A stretch of 64,000 bases of DNA from positions 248,001-312,000 of the forward strand of contig JAXLYP010000001.1 in NCBI GenBank assembly GCA_046351395.1, written 5' to 3'. Shown here one piece after another: positions 16,206 through 23,494 of the stretch. Below the pieces are notes generated by a model. That model saw nothing but the letters and a program-made list of their open reading frames with translations. It was not told the origin of the DNA and did no database searches. The position numbers and the translations under genes were made by a program. How positions within the stretch are numbered: the first letter of the stretch is position 1; every line of letters begins with the position of its first letter. Source of the stretch: CAYYKK01 sp046351395 (GTDB lineage Bacteria; Myxococcota_A; Polyangia; Polyangiales; Polyangiaceae).

Positions 16206-16277
16206 GGCCCGGGATCAGGGTACCAAGGTTCCCTTTGGAGACAAGACGCGTATGCCGTGACGAAACACCAATTTCGG

Positions 16278-16299
16278 TGAGCGCTCCGAGGCGCGCTCA
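16278..16299 (-). terminator. Weak hairpin between cupin and kinase genes
   Basis: TGAGCGC (16278-16284) pairs with GCGCTCA (16293-16299) around an 8-nt loop. It lies after the cupin stop on the minus strand but has no T run, so terminator function is uncertain. Confidence 0.25.
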
Positions 16300-16323
16300 G
16301 GGGAATTGCGATGGCCGCTCGGT

Positions 16324-16683
16324 TCAGTCGCGGTGAACGGTGTCGAGGTCGAACGCAGGGAGACAGATGGCCACGTACTCCGCTCCCTCATCGTCGGGGG
16401 TGGAGTAGCGAACCCACTCGCCGGGCTCGGTGACGATCGCCTGACCACCCACGACGTCGAGCGCCCCCCCTTGGTGCTCGACGCGCAATCGGCCCCGCAA
16501 AACCAATGTGATCTCGCGGAACTCGGGCGTCTGCCCCGGCTCGACCCACCCGCCCGGACTGCGCATGTGCGCCACGCTCAGGGCGGTGTCCTTCGAGTTC
16601 ACCCTACCGACGTACTCGTCGATGAGCTTCGGCTTGTTGCCCGCGGCTTCCACGCGGGTAGGTCGTTCGATCAGTCGCGGCAT
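16324..16683 (-). CDS. Small cupin-domain protein
   Basis: 119 residues, a single cupin barrel: GQTPEFREITLVLRGRLRVEH is the first cupin motif region and GGQAIVTEPGEWVRYSTP the second. The usual HxH metal ligands are not evident (Q, P and E instead), so metal binding may be altered or absent. The substrate is unknown. It is 9 bp from the stop of the next minus-strand gene and probably co-transcribed with it. Confidence 0.7.
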   Translation of the reverse strand: MPRLIERPTRVEAAGNKPKLIDEYVGRVNSKDTALSVAHMRSPGGWVEPGQTPEFREITLVLRGRLRVEHQGGALDVVGGQAIVTEPGEWVRYSTPDDEGAEYVAICLPAFDLDTVHRD

Positions 16684-16692
16684 CGTTCCTCG

Positions 16693-17646
16693 TCAGTGGT
16701 TCGGCAACAGGAAGTCCCATCCGATGGAGAGGTTCGCCCCGAGCCAAAGTCCTTGGAGAGACTCGGGTGCGTCGAGCAACACTGCGCCCGGCTCGATTTC
16801 GAGGCCGAGCCAGAGCTGCTCGGTCGCTCGCACCTCGAGGCTCAGGTGCGCCGCCGCGCGCAGGGTGAACGCCCCGTCCTCGGCGTCCGCTCCGAGGTAG
16901 TCCGCGCGCGCGAGTCCGAACGTCGCGCCGAGCTCGCTGCGCACGCGGGACGTGAAGACGAGGCGGTGACCGAGCACAGCGCCGAGCTCGAGCCACCGTA
17001 GGTTGCCGCGATCGCCCGCCCCTCCGAGCGCGCTCAGGGACAGCTCCTCGAAGAAGAACCGTTGGTGAAACCCCACGCCAAGGCGCGACCCCACGAGGCC
17101 CATGCCGCCACTCGGAGCGACCGCGCCGGCCACCTCGCCGAGCACGCGGATGGCGGGGGTCTCGCGCAAGAGGGCCGCGAGCTCCGCGTCCGACGGCTCC
17201 TTGGGCTTCGTCGGGCGCTTTCGGATGGGGGCGATCTGCGACCGGACCGCCTCGCTCGCCGCGACCGCGGTCACGCGCGCCGCGACGTCCCACGAAAGGC
17301 CGCTCACGTCGACCCTACGCATCTCGAGGCGGCGCTGAGGAGCCTGGACCTGGATGGTCACGACCGATGGCTCGGGCAGATCGACGTACAGGCGGACCGC
17401 GTTCTCGTCGAGGGGCCCCACCGCCGCTTCGGCGAGGTGGACGGACTCCGGAAGCTCCAGCTCCATCAACCGGCGAACACGGGCCTCCGTGAGAAACGCG
17501 GCGGCTTGGTCGGAGAGCGCCAGGCGGACCGTCGACGGCGGGACGGGCTCGTCCGGCGCGGGCGCGGGCGCCGTCGCCGACGGCTGCTCCGCCGCGGCCG
17601 GCGTCGCGGCGGCAGCCAGCGCGAGGGCGACGACGGCGAGCTTCAT
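16693..17646 (-). CDS. Secreted protein with predicted outer-membrane barrel-like C-terminus
   Basis: 317 residues from ATG 17646, where a clear signal peptide starts (MKLAVVALALAAAATPAAAEQ). Residues about 25-130 are a mixed region with an Ala/Pro linker and LTEARVRRLMELELPESV. From about 150 to the end there are alternating amphipathic strands with aromatic ends (LGVGFHQRFFFEELSLSALGG, LEVRATEQLWLGLEIEPGAV, LGANLSIGWDFLLPNH), typical of a small beta-barrel. The frame is open far upstream, but only this start gives a secretion signal. No family was recognised. Confidence 0.65.
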   Translation of the reverse strand: MKLAVVALALAAAATPAAAEQPSATAPAPAPDEPVPPSTVRLALSDQAAAFLTEARVRRLMELELPESVHLAEAAVGPLDENAVRLYVDLPEPSVVTIQVQAPQRRLEMRRVDVSGLSWDVAARVTAVAASEAVRSQIAPIRKRPTKPKEPSDAELAALLRETPAIRVLGEVAGAVAPSGGMGLVGSRLGVGFHQRFFFEELSLSALGGAGDRGNLRWLELGAVLGHRLVFTSRVRSELGATFGLARADYLGADAEDGAFTLRAAAHLSLEVRATEQLWLGLEIEPGAVLLDAPESLQGLWLGANLSIGWDFLLPNH

Positions 17647-17841
17647 CGAACGGGCCAAGGCCCGCCAAGGCAACACGCTCCCAGCGGAGGTGTCAGCACA
17701 GATCTCCGCTGGGGAACGATGGTCGGCCGAGCTCCTCGTGGCTCGACCAGGGCCGCGCGCGGAGGAACGGCGCGCGTCGCGGCGGGTCGTCGACGGATCA
17801 CGCTTGATCCGCCCTCGATCCGGCAGGACGCTCGCGAGCGG

Positions 17842-18894
17842 ATGTTCTGTCCGCAATGTTCGCGGGCCTTCGAGGAGGGCCGGATCGAGTGCCCATTCGA
17901 CGGCGCTCAGCTCACCGATCGGTTCCTCGACTTCATCCCGAACCAGCGCTCTCGCACGAGCGGGGCGATCCTCGCCGACCGGTACAAACTGCTCGGCGTG
18001 ATCGACCGCGGGGGCTGGGCACGGATCTTCCTGGGCGAGGACCTCGTCGCGAACCGCCCGGTCGCGGTGAAGGTCCTCGACGCGGCGCACGCCAGCGACC
18101 CCGTGAAGCGGGAGCGGTTCCTCCGAGAGGCGGAGGCAGCCAAGATCATCGAGCACGCGAACGTCCCGGACACGTTCTTCGTCGGCACGCGCGGGGACGG
18201 GACACCGTTCTTCGTCATGGAGTTCCTGTTCGGCGAGACGCTCGGGGCGATGCTCCGACGCATCGACGCCGTGGCCCCGACCGTCGCCATCGGCATCGCG
18301 ATCGAGGTCGCGCGCGCGCTGGAGGCGGCGCACGCCATCTCGATCGTTCATCGCGACGTGAAGCCCGACAACATCTTCCTCGTTGGGAAGATCGACGCGT
18401 TCCATGCCGTGAAAGTGCTCGATTTCGGCCTCGCGAAGTCCTCGGAGCGATCCATCACCGCGGGCGGCATCGTCCTCGGCACGGTGGAATACATGGCTCC
18501 GGAGCAGTGCTTGAGTGAACCGGTGGACGGCCGCACGGACGTGTACGGGCTCGGCGTCGTGCTCTACCGCGCGCTGAGCGGGCGCCTCTTCGCGGACGGC
18601 GAGACAATGGAGCAGAAGCTCGCCCAGCAGCTCTCGACGATCCCAGCGCGCCTTCGGGACCTTGCGCCCCACGTCCCCCCCGGGTTGGACGCGATCGTGA
18701 CGCGCGCGCTCCGCAAAAACCCAGGCGAGCGCTACGCGACGATGACCGAAATGCTGCACGATTTGGAGTCCGTCTCGAGGGGGGAGGAGGTCCCCAGCGT
18801 GGCGTTCGGCGAGGACGTTTACGTGCCTCGCTCCGCGTTCGCGGGCAAAGTCATGTCCGTGCTCGTGGAGAAGCTCCAGACGGGGCAGGCGTGA
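17842..18894 (+). CDS. Cytoplasmic Ser/Thr protein kinase with N-terminal zinc-ribbon-like motif
   Basis: 350 residues from ATG 17842. It opens with FCPQCSRAF...CPFDG, a CxxC plus further Cys arrangement like a zinc ribbon. The kinase domain (about 48-320) has Gly-loop region DRGGWARIFLG (56-65), Lys77 in VAVKVL, HRDVKPDN (170-177), DFG (194-196) and APE (219-221). No membrane helix is visible, unlike the other three kinases of the window. The stop overlaps the GTG start of the M23-like gene (GTGA at 18891), so the kinase and a cell-wall-hydrolase-like protein are made together. Confidence 0.9.
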   Translation: MFCPQCSRAFEEGRIECPFDGAQLTDRFLDFIPNQRSRTSGAILADRYKLLGVIDRGGWARIFLGEDLVANRPVAVKVLDAAHASDPVKRERFLREAEAAKIIEHANVPDTFFVGTRGDGTPFFVMEFLFGETLGAMLRRIDAVAPTVAIGIAIEVARALEAAHAISIVHRDVKPDNIFLVGKIDAFHAVKVLDFGLAKSSERSITAGGIVLGTVEYMAPEQCLSEPVDGRTDVYGLGVVLYRALSGRLFADGETMEQKLAQQLSTIPARLRDLAPHVPPGLDAIVTRALRKNPGERYATMTEMLHDLESVSRGEEVPSVAFGEDVYVPRSAFAGKVMSVLVEKLQTGQA

Positions 18895-19724
18895 TCGACA
18901 CAGCGCCGCCCCGCACCCCAGTGGTCGCGCGGCGGGAGAGCACGCCGGCGGTCGTGAAGGGCGCGATCGCGGTCGCGGCGCTCTCGGCGCTCGGCCTCTG
19001 GCTCGTCCCACGGACGGAGCCCCCACCCGGTGCGGCAGCGTCCGCCACGCCACCCATCGTGATCCCCACGGCGCTCGACTGCGGGCCGCGAGCGATCCCA
19101 GAGGGCACGCTGTGCATACCCCTCCCTCCACCGCCCGGAGCGACGGTCGCGAGCCGCCGGTCGATGCGCGAGAAAGTGAACGAGTCGATTCCACGGCGGC
19201 CGGATCGCCCCGATAGCCCGATGGGCCTGCTCTACCCGCTCCCCGGTCCGCCGATCATCCTCTTCGGTTTCGACACCGCGACCGACGCGGAGGACGTCGA
19301 GTCGCAAAAGAATCCGGTGAGCGTGGATCTCTCCGCCGAGCGCGGCGAGGAGGTGAAGGTCGTCCCGCTCCGCGCCCAGAAGGGGCTCGCGGAGGTGATC
19401 GCGATGGGGGAGCTGTTCGGCAAGACCGTCGTCACGCTCCACGAGGTCGAGGAGGGCGGGCGCAAGCGCCAGTACATCGCGATCCACGCGCGCCTCGACG
19501 CGTTCGCCCCCGATCTCAAGGTCGATCAGAAGGTGAAGGAGGGCGAGCCCCTCGGGTACACGGGCGACTCGGGGACCACCGGGTTCGTGCACCTCCACTT
19601 CGAGGTGCGGCAGGTGCGCGACGAGATCGACGTGCGCCCGCTCGACATGGCGCGCCTCTGCGATCAGGCCGTCTCGATCCCGATCGATCTGCGCAACGTG
19701 CTCGCGGACCGTTCGGGGGACTGA
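18891..19724 (+). CDS. Membrane-anchored M23 (LytM)-like protein, one metal ligand missing
   Basis: 277 residues from GTG 18891. An N-terminal membrane anchor (GAIAVAALSALGLWLVP, about 24-40) is followed by a Pro-rich linker and a C-terminal LytM-type domain (about 135-255). The late motifs are good: YIAIHARLD, DQKVKEGEPLGYTGDSGTTG and HLHFEV (HxH). In the first motif the Asp is present (NPVSVDLSAERG) but the zinc-binding His four residues before it is replaced by Pro. It may therefore be an inactive LytM protein, a class known in other bacteria as amidase activators. Its coupling to a kinase suggests regulated cell-wall remodelling. Confidence 0.75.
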   Translation: MIDTAPPRTPVVARRESTPAVVKGAIAVAALSALGLWLVPRTEPPPGAAASATPPIVIPTALDCGPRAIPEGTLCIPLPPPPGATVASRRSMREKVNESIPRRPDRPDSPMGLLYPLPGPPIILFGFDTATDAEDVESQKNPVSVDLSAERGEEVKVVPLRAQKGLAEVIAMGELFGKTVVTLHEVEEGGRKRQYIAIHARLDAFAPDLKVDQKVKEGEPLGYTGDSGTTGFVHLHFEVRQVRDEIDVRPLDMARLCDQAVSIPIDLRNVLADRSGD

Positions 19725-19740
19725 GCCTCCCGCTGCACCA

Positions 19741-20433
19741 TCACATGACGAGCTTGTAGCCGAACCCGTAGACCGTGAGGATGTGGGCGGGCTTGTCCGC
19801 GGCCTTCTCCACCTTGCGCCTGAGCTTCACGATGAAGTTGTCGACGGTGCGGTTGGAGGGCTGCGCCTCGAGGCCCCAGATCTTGTGGAGGATCTCGTCA
19901 CGCGAGACGGGTTGGCCGACCTTCTCGTGGAGGAGGCGGAGGAGCTCGACCTCGTAGAAGGAGAGCTGCTGCGCCTGCCCCTTCCGCACGACCGAGTGGG
20001 TCGTGAGGTTGATCTGCGCGTCGCCGAGGTTGAACGACTCCGGGGTCCCGCTCGGACGGCTCGTGCGGCGGAGGATCGCGCGCATCCGCGCGATGAGCTC
20101 GCCCACGCTGAACGGCTTCGTGACGTAGTCGTCCGCGCCAGCGTCGAGCCCGCGGATCTTGTCCACCTCCTGGCCCCGTGCCGTGAGCATCACGATCGGG
20201 ACGAACGCGTCCCACCGCCGAAGCTCCTCGCAGACCTTGAAGCCGTTCGTGTCGGGGAGCATCAGGTCGAGGAGGATCGCGTCCGGTTTCTCCTGCCGCG
20301 CGAGGTTCACCCCGTCGCGACCGCGGTTCGCGGACACGACCGCGAAGCCCTCGAACTCGAGCGCGTCCGTCAACCCGAGGACGATGTGGGGTTCGTCCTC
20401 GATGACCAGCACCTTCCTCCGCGGCTGCGACAT
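19741..20433 (-). CDS. OmpR/PhoB-family response regulator
   Basis: 230 residues. The receiver domain (about 7-118) has the acidic pair in VIEDEP, phospho-acceptor Asp in LLDLMLPD, switch Thr in VMLTAR and Lys in TKPF. The C-terminal winged helix (about 135-228) has the OmpR pattern (VELLRLLHEKVGQPVSRDEI, SNRTVDNFIVKLRRKVE, VYGFGYKLV). No histidine kinase gene is adjacent, so it is an orphan regulator here. It is convergent with the M23-like gene (16 bp between stops) and 55 bp downstream of the dus gene. Confidence 0.95.
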   Translation of the reverse strand: MSQPRRKVLVIEDEPHIVLGLTDALEFEGFAVVSANRGRDGVNLARQEKPDAILLDLMLPDTNGFKVCEELRRWDAFVPIVMLTARGQEVDKIRGLDAGADDYVTKPFSVGELIARMRAILRRTSRPSGTPESFNLGDAQINLTTHSVVRKGQAQQLSFYEVELLRLLHEKVGQPVSRDEILHKIWGLEAQPSNRTVDNFIVKLRRKVEKAADKPAHILTVYGFGYKLVM

Positions 20434-20488
20434 CCGAACCCCGGACGTATCACCTTCCTCGGCCGCTTTGTAGCCGCCACGCGCGCGG

Positions 20489-21508
20489 TCAGGCGGCGAG
20501 CGCGGCCTCTTCCTCGGAGAGAATCTCGAGGCACCCGGCGAGGCTGTCGCAAAACAGGAGGCGCTTCCGGATCGCCCCCGCGTGCGGAAGGCCTCGCAGG
20601 TACCCCGTGAGGTGGCGGCGCGTGACGCGGACGCCGTGCGGTTCGCCGCGCTCGCCCACGTTCGCGATCAAGTGCTCACGGCAGAGCGCGAGGCGCGCGG
20701 CGATGGAGGGTGGGGCGAGCTCGCGCCCCGTGTCGAGCAGCGCCCGCGCCTCCTCGAAGACCCACGGGTGATCGATCGCAGCGCGACCGATCATCGCGCC
20801 TGCGCACCCGGTCTCGTCGAGCGCGCGCTTGACGTCCGCGGCCGTCTTGATGTCGCCGTTCACGACGACCGGAATGGAGACGACCTCACGCGCGCGCCCG
20901 GCCCACTGCCAATCGGCGGCGCCCGTGTGCCCCATGTTCGCCGTGCGGCAGTGGATCGTGAGCGCGCGCACGCCCACGTCTTCGAGCCTGCGCGCGAGAT
21001 CGATGATCGGCATCTCGGACTCCGGGCCCCACCCGATGCGCGTCTTCACGGTCACTGGCAGATCGATCGCGCTCACCACGGCCTTCGCCATCGCGACCAT
21101 CGCTACCGGGTCCCGCAACCAGCCTGCGCCCGCGCCGCGCCCCGCGATCTTCGGGACCCAGCACCCGCAGTTGATGTCCACGAACGCGGGCCGCGCCGCC
21201 GCGGAGATGCGCGCCGCCTCGATCAGGCGCTCGGGGTTCGACCCGTAGATTTGAATCGCCGTCGGCGTGTCGTCCGGCTCGAGTCGGACCTTCCGCGCCG
21301 CCGTGCGGCAGCCCCGCACGAGCCCCTCCGCGTTCACGAACTCCGTGACGCAGAGGTTCGCACCGTGCGCGCGACAGAGCCTGCGGAAGACGGCGTCCGA
21401 CACGTCCTCCATGGGCGCGAGGATGACGGGCGAGCCCTTGAAGAGCTGAGAGAACTCCGCGGCTCCACCATCGCTGAGCGGAGCGCCTTCGACGAACGGC
21501 TTTTCCAT
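20489..21508 (-). CDS. dus: tRNA-dihydrouridine synthase
   Basis: 339 residues from ATG 21508. A TIM-barrel FMN enzyme reducing uridines in tRNA. Signatures: VILAPMEDVSDAVFRRLCR (substrate loop), VDINCGC (catalytic-Cys region), VTVKTRIGW, ALTIHCRTANMGHTG and IPVVVNGDI, all diagnostic of Dus. In the NxGCP signature the residue after the catalytic Cys is Trp (NCGCWVPK). The subgroup (DusA, B or C) cannot be fixed by eye; length and motif order are DusB-like. Confidence 0.92.
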   Translation of the reverse strand: MEKPFVEGAPLSDGGAAEFSQLFKGSPVILAPMEDVSDAVFRRLCRAHGANLCVTEFVNAEGLVRGCRTAARKVRLEPDDTPTAIQIYGSNPERLIEAARISAAARPAFVDINCGCWVPKIAGRGAGAGWLRDPVAMVAMAKAVVSAIDLPVTVKTRIGWGPESEMPIIDLARRLEDVGVRALTIHCRTANMGHTGAADWQWAGRAREVVSIPVVVNGDIKTAADVKRALDETGCAGAMIGRAAIDHPWVFEEARALLDTGRELAPPSIAARLALCREHLIANVGERGEPHGVRVTRRHLTGYLRGLPHAGAIRKRLLFCDSLAGCLEILSEEEAALAA

Positions 21509-21599
21509 CGCTGATCCGACGCGGGGACCCTCCCACGGCGGACGCCGCGCGTGGAACTTTCTCGACAGCAGATGTTTTTTGAGATATTCCCGCTCGCCA

Positions 21600-21800
21600 A
21601 TGTTGCTCGACGTTTCTCTCCTGCGCCGCGCCCGCCTCGAGAATATTGAACGCCTAGCCAAAGCCATCGGAGTGGACGCTCCGAAGCGCGCCCGACGGGA
21701 CACCGTCTACGCGAGCCAGCTCGTCAGCGCCGTCGCCAGCAAACTGCGCCGCGACGCGATGATGGACGAGCTGAAGCGCCTCACGACCCTCCGCTCCTAA
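21600..21800 (+). CDS. Small basic hypothetical protein
   Basis: 66 residues from ATG 21600 (a TTG at 21579 would add 7). Predicted all-helical, with regular Leu/Arg spacing (LLRRARLENIERLAKAIGV; SAVASKLRRDAMMDELKRL). It is divergent from dus across a 91-bp gap containing an unusual T6 run. There is no known domain. It could be a small DNA- or membrane-associated protein; expression is unproven. The repeat field starts 36 bp after its stop. Confidence 0.45.
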   Translation: MLLDVSLLRRARLENIERLAKAIGVDAPKRARRDTVYASQLVSAVASKLRRDAMMDELKRLTTLRS

Positions 21801-21835
21801 CTCCCGGATCGAGCGCCAGCGCCGCTCCTCTCTTC

Positions 21836-22003
21836 CAAGCGAAGCGAGCCCTGCGCTTCCGGCGAAGCGAAGCGAGCTCTGCCCTTCCGGCGAAGCGAAG
21901 CGAGCCCTGCCTTTCCGGCGAAGCGAAGCGAGCTCTGCCTTTCCGGCGAAGCGAAGCGAGCTCTGCCCTTCCGGCGAAGCGAAGCGAGCTCTGCCCTGCA
22001 GCG
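21836..22003. repeat. Six tandem 28-bp repeats
   Basis: Units start at 21836, 21864, 21892, 21920, 21948 and 21976. Each reads approximately GAAGCGAAGCGAGC followed by (T/C)CTGCC(C/T)TTCCGGC, with only one or two substitutions; the sixth is truncated. They are back-to-back without spacers, so this is not a CRISPR array. The surrounding 588 bp (21801-22388) contains no gene I can support. Confidence 0.9.
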
Positions 22004-22009
22004 GTAACC

Positions 22010-22023
22010 GACCAATAGGGTCA
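22010..22023 (-). repeat. Inverted copy of the 80/90-bp repeat border
   Basis: GACCAATAGGGTCA here is the exact reverse complement of TGACCCTATTGGTC, which ends the 80/90-bp repeats to the right. The array is thus bounded on its left by an inverted copy of its own border sequence. Confidence 0.6.
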
Positions 22024-22060
22024 GCGCCACAGCAGGGCGTGCGTGGCTAGGGAGCCGCGC

Positions 22061-22395
22061 GGAAGCGTGGTCTGCCCACGCTGAGCACGGCGACCGACGT
22101 CCACGCGCGTCCTGCGCCGGCGATGACACTATTGGTCAGCGGAAGCGTGGCCTGCCCACGTCTGCCCACGCTGAGCACGGCGACCGACGTCCACGCGCGT
22201 CCTGCGCCGGCGATGACCCTATTGGTCAGCGGAAGCGTGGCCTGCCCACGCTGAGCACGGCGACCGACGTCCACGCGCGTCCTGCGCCGGCGATGACCCT
22301 ATTGGTCAGCGGAAGCGTGGTCTGCCCACGTCTGCCCACGCTGAGCACGGCGACCGACGTCCACGCGCGTCCTGCGACGGCGATGACCCTATTGG
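22061..22395. repeat. Four tandem 80/90-bp repeats (a 170-bp unit duplicated)
   Basis: Units at 22061-22140 (80 bp), 22141-22230 (90), 22231-22310 (80) and 22311-22395 (90-bp type, broken off). All begin GGAAGCGTGG and, in the first three, end TGAC(C/A)CTATTGGTCAGC. The 90-bp units carry an extra 10-bp TCTGCCCACG. The 80/90 alternation means a 170-bp block was duplicated. Each border holds a TGACC-N5-GGTCA palindrome. The last copy runs into the stop codon of the PHM-like gene (22389-22391). Confidence 0.9.
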
Positions 22396-23438
22396 AACTG
22401 GTTGCAGAATTGGCCGCCGGGACAGCAGCTGTCGACGCCACCGAGTTTGTCGGTGTGGAAGCACACGCGAGCGCCGGCGTTGGGGTAGTAGTAGCCCCAG
22501 AAGAAGCACATCTCGTCCTCGGCGGACTCACCGAACTTGATCTGCTTCGTGCCGGTGTTGTCCCAGTCGCAATGCAGCTGGAAGCCACCGTTCGCGGGAA
22601 GGACGACGGGCGGGTCGTGGTAGACGGTCGGCGGTTCGCTCCATGAGAACGCGGCGCCGACGTCGTAGACGGGCGTCGTCGCGGCCCCCTTCGTCCCCAT
22701 GTCGACGGTAACGCTCGTGCCGAACTGGTGCTCGTGGCCGGTGAAGCCGAAGTAGTTCTTCCCCGTGAGATCGGCGGGCATCTTGATGAACTGATCGACG
22801 CTCGCCTTCGACATCGGCGCGATGTCGATGTCGACGCTCCCCGCGAAGAGGAAGCCCGCTTCGTTCTGGAACTCGGCGTCCGGCATGGGCACGAAGGTCG
22901 CGATCCCTTCGACGCTCGCCGCGTCCGCGGTCGGGTTCACGTAGTGCATCTCGAGCCGGATCATTTGGTTCGCGTCCAAGTTGAAGGCGACCCCCTTCGG
23001 CAGCGTCAGGGTCTCGCTCGACTTCTGCGTGATCATGATCGGCGAGCCCTTCGCCGGGTCGAGCGCGTCCGTGAACGGCTGGCAGTCCACGGGGTCGGGC
23101 TGCTCGACGGCGTCGTTCACCTTGTAGACGATCATGTGGTGCGACACGCCGACGAGGTCGTTGTGGATCGTGCCGACGTGGATGGCCCCCATGTTCCCGA
23201 GCCGCTTGGTCACGCACTGGGTCTTCTCGGTGCCCGCTGGCACCGCGATGGGTCCGAGGTGCATCTCGAACGAGCCCTCCGGCGGGTTGAAGGCGCCGCC
23301 CGTGCCGCTCGCCGCTGTCGAGCTCGCGTTCGTGCCGAGGGCTCCACCCGTGCCCCCATCCGTCTCCCCACCATTGCAGGCAACCGCGAAAACGGCCGCC
23401 GAGGCCACCACCAAGGAAGTACGAACCTTCATCCTCAC
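22389..23438 (-). CDS. PHM-like copper monooxygenase-fold lipoprotein
   Basis: 349 residues. A signal peptide with lipobox (VFAVAC) precedes a Gly/Ser/Thr-rich linker (about 22-50). The mature part carries the landmarks of copper type II ascorbate-dependent monooxygenases (peptidylglycine monooxygenase fold): GVSHHMIVYK (first copper, His-His), MIRLEMHYVNPT, GHEHQFG (HxH of the second copper) and the Met ligand in EDEMCFFWGYYYP. Several Cys could form disulfides, as in the family. The substrate is unknown in bacteria. Its stop codon lies inside the last repeat of the tandem array, so the gene end has been remodelled by, or seeded, the repeats. Confidence 0.85.
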   Translation of the reverse strand: MRMKVRTSLVVASAAVFAVACNGGETDGGTGGALGTNASSTAASGTGGAFNPPEGSFEMHLGPIAVPAGTEKTQCVTKRLGNMGAIHVGTIHNDLVGVSHHMIVYKVNDAVEQPDPVDCQPFTDALDPAKGSPIMITQKSSETLTLPKGVAFNLDANQMIRLEMHYVNPTADAASVEGIATFVPMPDAEFQNEAGFLFAGSVDIDIAPMSKASVDQFIKMPADLTGKNYFGFTGHEHQFGTSVTVDMGTKGAATTPVYDVGAAFSWSEPPTVYHDPPVVLPANGGFQLHCDWDNTGTKQIKFGESAEDEMCFFWGYYYPNAGARVCFHTDKLGGVDSCCPGGQFCNQFQ

Positions 23439-23494
23439 ACCTCGCGCGAGAGCGTATCACGCAGCCCTGAATCGCTGGTAAGAGCCCCGGGGCG

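Noticed and set aside
21836..22003. CRISPR array
   Set aside because: The 28-bp repeats are contiguous with no unique spacers and no cas genes are present.
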